Shown in pieces: positions 24,786-35,212 of a DNA stretch of 64,000 bases. The stretch spans positions 4,781,501 to 4,845,500 of the forward strand of contig NC_084936.1 in the NCBI RefSeq assembly GCF_958298935.1. Reading direction: 5' to 3'. The position numbers and the translations under genes were made by a program. Below the pieces are notes generated by a model. It did no database searches. It was given only the letters and a program-made list of their open reading frames with translations, and was not told the origin of the DNA. Numbering within the stretch: the stretch's first letter is position 1; the number at the start of each line of letters is the position of its first letter. This DNA is from Phragmites australis (taxonomy: Eukaryota; Streptophyta; Magnoliopsida; Poales; Poaceae).

Positions 24786-25316
24786 CCAATCAACATCATC
24801 CGTGTTTAAAAAAATGAATAAAAATAGTTTTGGATTTTTTTTTACTGAGGGACTCAAGTAATTGGTAGTTAGTACCAAATAGATCTGACATTATCAAATG
24901 ATCTCATTTTTAGTCTCTTTCCTTGGTAGTAGTAATTCAACCAAATGTTATCTACTATTTCACTTTTGTGCTATGCAATTGTTACAAGATTTAACTATTC
25001 TTTTTTCTTGGATCTGGTTGTTTTTATATATTACAGGCCAATTGCTTCACTTCATTTTTTTTGAGCAAGTTGTTTTGCATCAAGTAAAAGTCTTCTCTCG
25101 TGTACAGAGATGGCTTTTAAAAATTGAACTTAGCAGTTAGCACACCAAGCAGTATTCTGAGCGTGCATGTTAGAGAAGCGTTAGGGCTCAACATTATACA
25201 TACTAAATTGACAAACAAGATTATGTAGTTTAGCACAACACAACAAACGCAAAATGGCCAGCTTAATTAGACTTATGTTTTCTCTGGTACAACTAGAACA
25301 TTTTACTCCCAACGGG
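24786..25316. other. AT-rich intergenic DNA, no gene
   Basis: No coding feature or defined repeat is visible between the truncated UGT and the GC-rich terminus at 25,317. Confidence 0.5.
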
Positions 25317-25401
25317 TAGACCTGGCCAAATAGGTGGCCCGGCTCGGTTAGGCCTGTTAGCCAGGCGGGCTAGGCTAGGCCAGACGGGGCCATGTGCCGA
25401 G
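25317..25401. mobile_element. Possible hAT terminus interrupted by the solo LTR
   Basis: The sequence TAGACCTGGCCAAATAGGTG followed by GGCCCGG/GGCTAGG motifs resembles the ends of the hAT elements at 28,677 and 34,112. It is directly followed by the solo LTR and would resume at 27,079 (CCTTCGGCCCAGG). The right end was not found. Confidence 0.4.
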
Positions 25402-27073
25402 TGAAAGGATCTAATGGTTCTACAGGAGAGGTGAATAGTGCACTAATAAAAAATTAAACTAACTATCGAATTCTAGAATAAAGAGCAATCTTAGTCTAGA
25501 ATAAATAAAAGCAACTAGACGACCTAGCAAGTTAGAATGATAAATACAAACATGCCAGCATATAGAACATAATTAAAGTGTGGAATTAAAACTTGCATGA
25601 AGGAAATGCTAGAAGCAAAATACGAAATGTAATAAGAGTAGGGAAAAGGGACACCGAGTTTTTCCCGAAGTATCGAAAAGTTGGCACTCTTCACTAATCC
25701 TCGTTGGAGCATCCATACAAGAATGTCTCTCTCCCTTGAGTCACCAAGTATTCATTAGTGATTGTCATTTTTCCATCTCCGAATTTGCGGGCATCAAACC
25801 AAATACACAAGCTTTCCGGAGCTCTCACGAGACCTCCAAGAGCTCACTGAGAACATCTCCAATCTCCATGACCGGCTAAGTGTTGCTAACCACCAAAAGT
25901 AATAAGCTAACTAGTTCACTTAATCTCTATCAAGCCTAAACAACAGCTAGATGCACACTCACTACTCCTGAAGCACTAATGAAGTCTTTAATCTTCAATT
26001 AAGAACTTGAAAATCACATCAAGTGCTCTCCCTTGCCTCTAGATGATACACACTGTGTATGAATGCTTCTGGGTTGCAAGAGAGATGAATAAAACTAAGG
26101 GGTTATATAGAGGCTAGAGGTTCAAATCTAGCTGTTACCCAACCACTCACTTTTTTTGGAACACCAGATGGTCCGATGCATACGCCTCTATTAACACCGG
26201 ACAATCCGGAGAGTTTACTTTTTCCACACGTTGATTTGACAGTTGTCAGTAGCCGTTGCAAAATACTCCGGTGTTCTTCCACATAGCATCACCAGATAGT
26301 TCGGTGAGTTATAATTCATTTCCTCCGAAAATACCAAGGTTCTATTAAATAGTCCGGTGATAACTCCTTTAAATCACCGAATAATCCGCTCAGTTCAACT
26401 CTGATTTTCTCCAGAAAAATAATCTTTCTATTAAATAGTCCGGTGCATGCGTACTTCAGATCACCGGATAATCTGGTGCATATAACTTCAAATTTCTCTG
26501 AAAAATGACTCTTCTGTTAAATGCTCCGGTGTAAAATTCCTTCAATCACCGGACATTCCAGTGAGATCATTTGAAATTTTCACAGAGAAGAAAAATAGTC
26601 CGATGAGCATAATTCTTCTCACACCGGACAATCTAGTGAGAACAAACTTTCTAGAACTCATCCAATTCAACCGACTTTGAGTTCTAACTTCTCAACTTCT
26701 CACCCATGGGTTTCTTTGAGCTACCTAATGCTAGATTTTCACAAGTGTGCATCCAACTATATTTAAACTCAACTAGGTCAAACTACAACACTTAGCCCCC
26801 TTTTATAGTATGATCAAAAGACAAAAACGAAACCTATGTCTACTCTAAGTGTCCTTCATCACCTTGTGACACTTAGAACAAGAAAACCCTTAATCTTGAC
26901 GTAAATATCCTTTGATCGACCAATAAAATTTCATGAGGGACCAAGAAAACCCATTCATACATTGTGAACTAAAGAATTTTAATTCCCTTCAAAACATACG
27001 TATTAGTCACAATGATACAATTGTCATTAGTCACCGAAACACTTACCACTTAATTAGGGGGCTAGATGCTACA
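25402..27073 (-). mobile_element. Solo LTR with 5-bp target duplication
   Basis: The element runs from TGAAAGGATC to GATGCTACA and is flanked on both sides by CCGAG (25,397-25,401 and 27,074-27,078), so both borders are exact. It is related over most of its length to the LTR at 51,396-52,948. The orientation shown is that implied by the second copy, where a polypurine-like stretch adjoins the TGTAGCATCTAG end on the minus strand. Between about 26,160 and 26,640 it carries an array of palindromic CACCGGACAATCCGGTG-like motifs. No internal coding region remains, as expected after recombination between the two LTRs. Confidence 0.9.
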
Positions 27074-27078
27074 CCGAG

Positions 27079-28085
27079 CCTTCGGCCCAGGTGCGGTGAC
27101 GGTTGGGCGGGGCGGTGGGATGGGCGACAGCTGGACGGTGCAACACGGCGAGCTATGTCATGTCTGGACCGTGCCTACAGTAGTGGGTCTCATATCAGCT
27201 CATTTAGACAGCTTTAGCAACTAGTTACTGTTGGGATCTAGGATCCCAAACCCTCCTAGTGAGGATAATATTCATTTTTTTCTTGCATAGAAGTCAAGAG
27301 GTATGTTACCATAGTTTACATCATAACGAGAGGGACAGAAAATAATGGTGCCCATAGGCCACAGCTCCTTATGAGTATTTCTCTTCGTGAAACACATGGG
27401 AACGGAAGGTGGGATCACTGGCATGGGAACATACCATGGCTAAAGGAGTGTTCTCATGGCTTATTGTTACTAAAAGCATAGGTGTACCAGTATACAAACA
27501 TATGCAGAAATAAATCACATACAAAAAAAAACAAAGTAGCTAGGGAACTTTTCATTGTATTGATATTTACAGAATTTACAAAGTATAGGTTCCTGGGATT
27601 TTACATCAACATGCGCCTTGATCGATACATCTGACAAATATCAGTGACACCTACTAGTTCCCGGAGCATCGTAAGACAACCCGGTTATTTACACATCCAT
27701 AGACTGACATTTGTACGGTAAACTTTCGATTGAGCTGCGATGATAATCGTGTCTTCAGTTCTTGAGTAATTTGGTCTCCAAGATGCACAAATGCAATGCA
27801 AAATGACAATATTAAAGTGCCAAAGCCTCGTCAGTCAGGACTAAGTGTTTCCGGCTCATGGTCATGGAAAGGATGGTATCAACATTCTCCTAGCAGCCTC
27901 GTCCGTCAAAGAGCATGATCACGACCACAAACACGTGAAGTATTTGATAATTGACAGTAGGCACGAACATGTAGCTACACACTTAACACATGGAGAGATT
28001 GATGAATACTCAATATTTTGCCTTCAGTCTTCGCTTGCTCAACTTCTGCTATGAGAATTCTTCGTCAAAACCAAGTCAAGGCAAC
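27079..28085. other. Intergenic DNA, no gene supported
   Basis: Immediately after the solo LTR lies a GC-rich stretch (27,079-27,150) that is probably the other part of the interrupted target. The rest is mixed-composition DNA. A 69-codon open frame at 27,845 has a histidine-rich start but no family signature. Confidence 0.45.
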
Positions 28086-28345
28086 TTCTGCTGGGAGAGA
28101 TTTTTATAAGAATAATATTAATTTATTGAAAAAATGCAAAAATATTATGCATATTTATAAAATTGCAAAATAGTACACTATTGGCAAATCAATTGCCAAC
28201 AGGTGCTATTATGGCCGACAGGCTGACCCACCCGTTGGCAAACCAATTGCAACAGGATACTAGTTTTGCAATTTTTTAAAAATGTATATATAATATTTTG
28301 CAATTTTCTAATTGATTAATATTATTCTAAAAAATCGCTGGGGGA
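28086..28345. mobile_element. AT-rich foldback (MITE-like) element
   Basis: The two halves are inverted copies around 28,215. The left arm reads AATAATATTAATTTATTG...CAAAAATATTATGCATATTTAT...ATTGCAAAA and the right arm carries the complements. The centre has TTGGCAAATCAATTGCCAAC and CCGTTGGCAAACCAATTGC. No coding capacity. End points are approximate, and a target duplication could not be fixed. Confidence 0.55.
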
Positions 28346-28676
28346 ATTCACTTGATCAACTTCGGTAAGAATTACATATTTTAGAATAAGATATTTTCAC
28401 AAAACCATATATTTTAATTAAATAAAGTTATATACAGTAGAATATAGAATCTAACAATGCGTGCGGCTGCCTCACTAAACTCTTCCTCCAAATTCACCAA
28501 CCATAGAAAAATTCTCTTTTCCAAGGAAGTAGCATAGGAATAGTGCTTCGATCGAGGAAAGGAAATTTTACAGAATCAGGTCTAATAGAAAGACCTCCTC
28601 TTGTATATACCACGTGTCCCTCTTTTTCTCTCAGTTGCATGTGTTAGCTGTTGGATTGGAAAATGACGGTATGGAT

Positions 28677-29816
28677 TAAAGATGACCAAATGGGCCAATC
28701 GGGCCGACCTGGCACGGGCCCAACTCGGCACGGCCCGAAATCGGCACGGCCCGATTGGCCCATTTACTATTACGGGCCGTGCCGTGTTGGCCCGCGTGCC
28801 GAGTCGTCGGCCCACGGTACGGCCCAGCTTTTACCGTGCTGTGCCGGGCCGGCCCACGGCACGGTCGGCACGATGGGCCCGGTCGGCACGACGGGCCCGT
28901 TCGGCACGACGGGCCCAGTCGGCACGGTGGAGGCACGACGGGCCCGACCGGCACAGTGGAGGCACAACGGGCCAGGTCGGCACGGAAAGGCACGACGGGC
29001 CCGGTCGGCACGGTGGAGGCACGTTCGGCCTATCAGCACTCCGAAAAATAGGAAAAATAAAAAATAATAGCTAAAAAATCCAAAAAAAAAATATAGAAAA
29101 TAAATACATAAGAGCTTTATTGATTGGTTGCCTCGTTAAAAACCTTTCTACTAGAAGGAAAAAAAGAGTACAACCTATGATTATGCTCCGAAAATTACAT
29201 GGTTTCATTAGAAACCCCAGAATTTTGTTTGCAATATTTAATATGCTTCCTCAAGTGTCCCGTTCCATTTGGAGATCTGGCACCTAATTCTTTGCTGCAT
29301 ATATTACATTTAGCAAATCTTACCTGTTCCCTGTTAATTTCTTTAAAGACCTTTTCAAAATGTTGCCACACCTATGACCATGCACGCGAGTTCTCGGCGT
29401 CTTGATCCATGAATTGAAATATGGAATTGGTTTCTTGATGTGAAGTGGCTACTGGCTACTTGGCTAGCAACTAGGAAAAGAGAGATGGGTGGCCGATGAG
29501 ATCACATGGAGTTTGAGATGGAGTAGATGGTATTTATAGGCCACGATGAGAGGAGGGGTGGGTGGGGGTGGAGCCGTGGGGGTTATTTAAAAAAAAACAA
29601 AAAATATGAATAAAAAAAACTTAGAAATAATAGGGGCACATGATTAATTCTAAAAATAAGCTTTATTGATAGGTTGTCTCATTAAAAACCTTTCTAGCAA
29701 AGGAAAAAAGAGTACAACCTAGCTTAGAAAATTTGAAATTACGCGTTCTCATCAGCATCTAGATACAAATTTTGGAATGATTCTTCAAGCTCAGTATTTT
29801 CTGTAGTGTGTTGCAT
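28677..29816 (-). mobile_element. hAT element 3' end with GC-rich subterminal repeats
   Basis: The terminus TAAAGATGACCAAATGGGCC at 28,677 resembles the inverted ends of the hAT MITE at 34,112-34,645. It is followed to about 29,025 by a dense array of CGGGCCCGGTCGGCACG-like motifs on both strands. A 65-bp direct repeat (AGCTTTATTGATTGGTTGCC-like) occurs at about 29,113-29,178 and 29,659-29,722. The layout fits the non-coding 3' part of the hAT element whose transposase lies at 29,817-30,769. The right end of the element was not found. Confidence 0.65.
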
Positions 29817-30769
29817 TCATGCTTCAGTTTGTTTCCAATCCTTTACTATGGTGAGTATTTCAACCATCTCACTTGACAGATTTGTTCTTCTCTCTTCGAT
29901 TATCCTTCCTGTAAGACTGAAGGCAGCCTCAGAAGAAACTGTAGATACAGGAACCGTTAACAAATCTCGCGCTAACAGTGAAAGCACTGGATAATTCGTC
30001 TTGTGCTCATGCCACCATTGCAGTATGATGAAGTTTTCTTGTTCGTGGCTGATAACGTCACTGTCGATGAAGGTAGTTAGCTCCCCTCCAGATGTTGGAA
30101 TTCCGGTGCTTGTAGACGATCGTGACGAAGAGTCTGAACTTCTTGATGAAGAACCTGCACCAAATATTTTCCCCCACGTTGTCGTCTTCTTACTTGTTGT
30201 GGGTGCTAGTGGAGGTCGTTGCAGGCGAACTCCGCCATACTTTGTTTCATATTTACTATAAACTTCGAATAACTTAGAACGAACCTTAGTATAATAATTA
30301 GAATAATTGTGACCAAGAGCATCACCTAGAATTGCGAGAACTCTACAAAAAGCTGCAATTTTAGCTCTAGGATCTAAAATAAAGGCAAAGGCATACAACA
30401 AAGGAATTTCTTTCCAATACTTTAAGAATTTAGATTTCATATGAACCACACAATCTCTTAGAAGATTGTCATTTTCATAGTTATTTAAATGAGTAGCAAT
30501 TTCAATAATATTATGCACTACTAAACAAGATGTTGGATAATAAACTCCTGATAAACTCACAGTTGAATCATAAAAAAATTCAAGAAACTCCAGTATCCTT
30601 TTAGCAACATACCAATGCGCTTCCGTGAGTAAAGTTTGACCCCATGCTGATGGTAATATGTATGAATAAACACACCAAATGTGCTCTTATATGGTATAAT
30701 ATTTTTAAGCATTAAGAAAGTAGAGTTCCATCTCACCGGCATGTCCAAAGCAAACTTACGTGGATGCAC
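29817..30769 (-). pseudogene. hAT transposase (C-terminal part, frameshifted)
   Basis: The minus-strand translation matches the C-terminal half of Ac-type plant hAT transposases. It reads DMPVRWNSTFLMLKNIIPY, then after a one-base frame change near 30,640 LTEAHWYVAKRILEFLEFFY, DSTVSLSGVYYPTSCL, AFILDPRAKIAAF, and the dimerisation domain FIILQWWHEHKTNYPVLSLL, ARDLLTVPVSTVSSEAAFSL and GRIIEERRTNLSSEMVEIL. The last 247 codons are open. The N-terminal BED zinc finger and the DDE-type catalytic start are missing because the element is truncated near 30,780. It is therefore not an active transposase. A fusion gene from domestication is unlikely given the frame break. Confidence 0.85.
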
Positions 30770-31534
30770 ATTGATGCCTTCCTGCTCCCTCTTACATGGT
30801 TACTGTTGTATAACAACAAGCTCCGGCCGCAGCCACCCTATCTAATGCCTTACACGGGCAGCCCATTCGAGGTCTGACACTCTCATATTGGCTTGCTTGG
30901 CTCAATTACTTGTTCTTAGCCTGTTCTCTGATGGACATTAAAATGCAGCCCTAGCCAGCGGGGCTGATAGCGGCTTACAAGAGTTGAGGTGAGTTGAATA
31001 TGAAAACAAATCCACTAATTGAAGCGATGTCATCTTAATTTGAACTGAATTTAGATTATATATCAAAATATAAAAGAAAGGGGCAACGACGATCGACCAT
31101 GGTGCCACTTTGTGGGATCATAGGAACAATGTATGTGGTAGCTGGTGAAAGGGAGGAGGTGGGTACCAAGTAGAAGTTGTGGGTGGTAAAGAAAGAGTAT
31201 ATAAGATGATGCCGAAAAGGTGGGAGTGCACTCATCCTCTGGAACCGGCTCCTCTGACTTGAGGAAGGAAAGTCACGGATGAATATTGGAATAAACAATA
31301 TTCTGTGAGAGGATGAGCAGTATTGTAGTACGAGTGTCGGTCGTGAAAATAATGTGCTGGATTTACTGTACACTAGTACTGTATCAGCACTGCAACACTA
31401 AATCTGGGTGTTCCATTTCCAATCCAACGGTGGAAAGCGGAGCAAAATCACAGTCACTGTTCACCCATGACTTTGCTTCCTTAAGTCAAATGAGCCGATT
31501 CCCCATCTGCTGTAGATGTAACTGCACATAAGCT
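30770..31534. other. Intergenic DNA, no gene
   Basis: No supported coding region. Short open frames occur on both strands without recognisable motifs. Confidence 0.5.
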
Positions 31535-31543
31535 CTTCAGAGC

Positions 31544-31826
31544 GGACACGGATCCTCTGCATTAATGACGATTAATGCAGAGAATTACTGTTTGCACAGT
31601 AATACGAGTCTGCTGCTACAGCCCTCTGCATTAATTAATTACTGTTTAGTGATGATACTGTAGATACAGTATTGGATTATACTGTGTCGAGGACACATAC
31701 TGTAGCACCCCCGGTACTGTAGCAGTTGATCTCGTCCATCATCTCCAAATCAACGGATGTGGAGTGCTCCTAATGCACTCCACTGTAGCTCTCTGCAGTT
31801 GCCGCTACTGCAGAGGATCCGTGTCC
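31544..31826. mobile_element. Mutator-type MITE with 9-bp target duplication
   Basis: Perfect 18-bp inverted termini GGACACGGATCCTCTGCA and TGCAGAGGATCCGTGTCC are flanked by identical 9-bp direct repeats CTTCAGAGC (31,535-31,543 and 31,827-31,835). A 9-bp duplication is the hallmark of Mutator-superfamily transposition. The 283-bp interior is full of TACTGTAGC-like motifs and encodes nothing, so it depends on a transposase elsewhere. Perfect ends and an exact duplication suggest a fairly recent insertion. Confidence 0.93.
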
Positions 31827-31835
31827 CTTCAGAGC

Positions 31836-33383
31836 AGGCAGGATGCACCAACAAGACAGCTTTTTAGGAGGAGTAGAGCGACTGTCTTTAAGAGGTGGAC
31901 AGAGACGGGCTCTCTAAAGGTCGTAGATGTACAATTGTAAAAAAAACTAACTATATGTCATATTCTCTAGTAGCCAAGCCCAACTCTCAACCGCCCAAGC
32001 TTCAAGCTCAACGCCTGACGACCCAGCGCACAGTCGAATGTGTCTCCTGCATCATGACTTGTGACTTGGCCCAAACGCTATCTCCGAAGACCTGAGTCCA
32101 AGTTGCGAGAGCCCGAGCCAAGATGGAATTCGAGCATGGCAATGGCAACACGAGGGCCTCTACGACACCGGAGGGGCGAGGTGGCACTGGTGGCACTAGC
32201 GGGGCATGGCGCTTTGGGCTCAACCGAGATGGCGCCAATGAGAAACTGAACATCATCTTCTTTCTTAGCTTCTTTGGTAATTGTTGGTTTGTTGCTATGG
32301 TTCAATCGTTAGATAGTTAGATGTATGGTTCACTCATTCTATTTTGCTCATGACAAGGTGCATTGTTGTAATGGTTCGTCAAATTAGTTGTTATGCGGTA
32401 AATGAAGCAATCACGTCTATCTCCTCTTGAAGCAAGATAGGTCATAAGTCATAATAACTCCATTAGTCATATGTGACTCAGAAATTTAGATGTTAAGGTA
32501 CTGCTCTGATCGAAGCTTTGAAAGATTTGGTCTTGTTCTATAGAGACAGTAAAATACAATAATAGCATATTAAATTTCTTTCTTGGCATGGGATCAGTAG
32601 TTAGAGGTGCAGAGTGTGCAAATTAGAGTACTGCAGAATTTTGCATGGTTCACAAATTGAAAGTATTGCATATTCACATAATTAGCATGGTTCACATGAT
32701 TATAACATCTTAATTTCTTTGGTAATTGCCTAATTGGTGTAGTCATTAGTTTACTGAACAAATTTGATTGCTAAGAATGCTAATTTGTAACCGTCTATTG
32801 AGTATTGACTACTATCTACTTAATGCTATGCAAATTGTTTAATATTTATGGTTATCAAATAATTTTTTAGCTATCTAATTTGAAAATGTTAGACCCCGTC
32901 ACTGGAGGTGGGGATTAGGATTGCGAGATAAGAAGGTGGTTTATATACGAAATGAAGAAAAGAGGGCTATTTGATCTTAATCCAAGAGTTGGGGAAAAGA
33001 CAATTGGAGTGCCAAAAGAAGGCACTAAGTATAGGTGAAGTAGTATTCTTACAATGCTTTTTCTTTAGATCTCAAGAGAAAATCACACAGATTGCGATGC
33101 ATATACGTGTAGTCGTCGTCGTTACAAACTAATTTTAGAATCTGTGTGGCCTTCTTTGTAAGCAGAGTACACACTATTACCGTGGGTAAATGGGCAATTG
33201 CAGTTCAGCAAATTTTCTTCCATGATGAACACAGCTGGCTATTAAGCCATATGAAGGCTCTGTAATTGAGGGATCACCTCAATGGGATCAATTCTACAGC
33301 AGATACGAGTCACAAGGACCTGCAATTTCTTGGCATGAAACCTGGAAGCGACAAGAACTTGGGTCAGCTTAATATCAGTGAAC
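31836..33383. other. Intergenic DNA, no gene
   Basis: No coding region is supported. About 31,950-32,260 is more GC-balanced with overlapping open frames on both strands but no recognised protein. 32,400-32,880 is AT-rich. Confidence 0.45.
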
Positions 33384-33436
33384 ACCATTGTCGTCTAGTC
33401 CGGTTAGGATACCTGGTTTCAAATCCCGACAATGGA
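33384..33436 (+). pseudogene. tRNA-Glu pseudogene lacking the anticodon arm
   Basis: The 5' half, ACCATTGTCGTCTAGTCCGG and onward through TTAGGATACCTGG, matches a plant tRNA-Glu acceptor stem, D arm and start of the anticodon stem. It is joined directly to a T arm and 3' acceptor (TTTCAAATCCCGACAATGG). About 20 nt covering the anticodon loop, variable loop and 5' T stem are missing, so it cannot work in translation. A T-run follows at 33,443-33,451, like a pol III terminator. The internal A box is intact and the B box (GTTTCAAATCC) is altered. Confidence 0.75.
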
Positions 33437-33752
33437 ACTATATTTTTTTTTCACCGAATTTTTTTAAGTAGTCTTGGTTCTCTCCTAGTCCTATGTCCTA
33501 TGGTTTTACGCAAAGAGTTTCAGCACTCACCGTGTAAGTATTTTCGACGACGAAGCTCAAGCTCTTTGTCAACAAGATCAGGTGATCAGGTACCGGTGCC
33601 GCGGCCATGGATCAGAGGAGTTTGGACAAGGGATCGCCTCTAGAACATTTCAAGATTCAGATACCCTAGTTCCAAACAGCCCCTCGTTTTCTCCATCTCC
33701 AGTCAAGTGTTATTGTTGGAGGAGATTGTTCTTGCATTTTTTATCGAGTGGG
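33437..33752. other. No feature seen
   Basis: Short interval without a recognised gene or repeat. Confidence 0.4.
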
Positions 33753-33755
33753 TTA

Positions 33756-33988
33756 GAGCATGTACAATGGAGGTATTTATTTTTGCCACGTCATACAAGG
33801 TGGGTGCTTATAAGAAAAAAGGAGTACTTAATTCTGCTTCGGGTGCTTAAGCTGTGTAACAAGACGGTTGGATCTATGTAAGCACCTATTTGCATTAGAA
33901 AGAAAAAAAATTATACCGTGCTTAATGATATGCCAACATTCTCTCTCTTTTAAGTCCCTGTGCCAAAACACCTTGCATGTACATGCCC
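33756..33988. mobile_element. Tourist-like MITE with TTA target duplication
   Basis: Ends GAGCATGTACAATGGAGG at the left and ...CTTGCATGTACATGCCC at the right are imperfect inverted repeats. TTA flanks both sides (33,753-33,755 and 33,989-33,991), as for PIF/Harbinger Tourist elements. The same terminal motif begins at 21,324. Confidence 0.7.
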
Positions 33989-34111
33989 TTATATTTATCT
34001 TATCTTGTTTTATTGCAAGCAGAGTACAGATGGCCCATGATTTTCTGTCTTTTTTTTTTCGTTTTTTAAGGAGCCCCACAATTTCCTCGAACGTTTTGAG
34101 GTTGCACGGGC

Positions 34112-34645
34112 TAAAGGTGGTCAATGGGCCGGATTAAATGGGCTGGTATGAGGCATGGTCATTTTGGCTCGGTCTAGTCACGGCACGGCACGACAGCTAA
34201 CGGGCTAGGCCGGCACGGTATGACGGTTTGGGTCGTGCCTGGGTGGGAGTCGTGGCATGATGGATCAGTATGACATGGTACGTTTAACTATTTTTATTTT
34301 TTTAATATCTTATATATTTTGTTTAGATCTAATACTATATAGGATATATTGTGCAATGATAATATGTTTGACTCCCAAATAGAATATCGTCTGTTCGATT
34401 CTGGGTGAAAGCAAGTTTTTATGATTTTTTTTAATTTTCCGCTGACTGATGTGCAAAAAAGGTCATCGGATCTACTGTGCCGCGAGCCAGTACGGTACAA
34501 CTCGGTCTTAAGTGAACCGTGCCTAAGCTAGAGTCGCGACACGTGGATCGATACGGTACGACCCGTTTATCTAACAAGCCTAAACAGATCGTGTCTCCAT
34601 AGACCCGTACCATACCGGGCCTAGCTGCCCATTTGGCCACCTCTA
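34112..34645. mobile_element. Non-autonomous hAT element upstream of Elongin A
   Basis: Imperfect terminal inverted repeats TAAAGGTGGTCAATGGGCC at the left and GCCCATTTGGCCACCTCTA at the right are flanked by GCACGGGC and GAACAGGC, 8 bp matching at six positions, fitting an old hAT insertion. Subterminal GGCACGG/CGTGCC motifs are inverted between the halves. The right end lies about 570 bp upstream of the Elongin A start codon and roughly 200 bp from its likely leader, so it may border the promoter. Confidence 0.75.
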
Positions 34646-35212
34646 GAACAGGCTACTTTACTTAGGACCCACGAAGCCCACTAGAAAAGTAGCCGACAAA
34701 CTACCGCATACTGGGCCGGGCCAATATGGTTCGGGCCGGGTCGGCCCAATACCCGCCCCACGCGCACCGAACCGAACGACGGACGCGGTGCCCCCCGCAC
34801 CAACGAACTGCTGCTTCTTTCTGCTCCTCGTCGCCGTCCTCCCCAATCTGCTCGTATCTGGATTGGAGCGGAGGGGGGCACATCCATCCGGACTCGGAAT
34901 CGATCTCTTTCCTCGGTAAGCAACCCAAGATTTCTCCGTTTTGAGTTTCTCCAGGACTCAATGAGTTCTGTTCCATAGGATCTCTTAATCTTTCGACTGC
35001 CGTGAGCAAGGAATCAAATCCAAATCTTTCTTCTTCGTAGCGGATTGCTTCGCGACACGGTGCATTACTGCTAATCTAATCCATCCATCTGTATCTCTAG
35101 TTCGGTTCGATTAGGATATTCTTGTCCATCTTCTCCCCCTCCGGCGCGCGCAAGATCGATCGAATTTGAGAATTCCCCGGCTATAGCAAGCACTTGTTTT
35201 GGCAGGGAGAGG
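34646..35212 (+). promoter_or_regulatory. Elongin A promoter and 5' UTR with intron
   Basis: The sequence becomes GC-rich at 34,700-34,910 as in a grass first exon. A donor-like CCTCG/GTAAG at 34,916 and an acceptor-like TTTTGGCAG ending at 35,205 suggest a 5' UTR intron of about 290 bp that ends only 7 bp before the start codon. No TATA box stands out. The transcription start is not determined. Confidence 0.5.

Noticed and set aside
28651..29074. Several overlapping GC-rich frames on both strands
   Set aside because: They are translations of the hAT subterminal repeat array.
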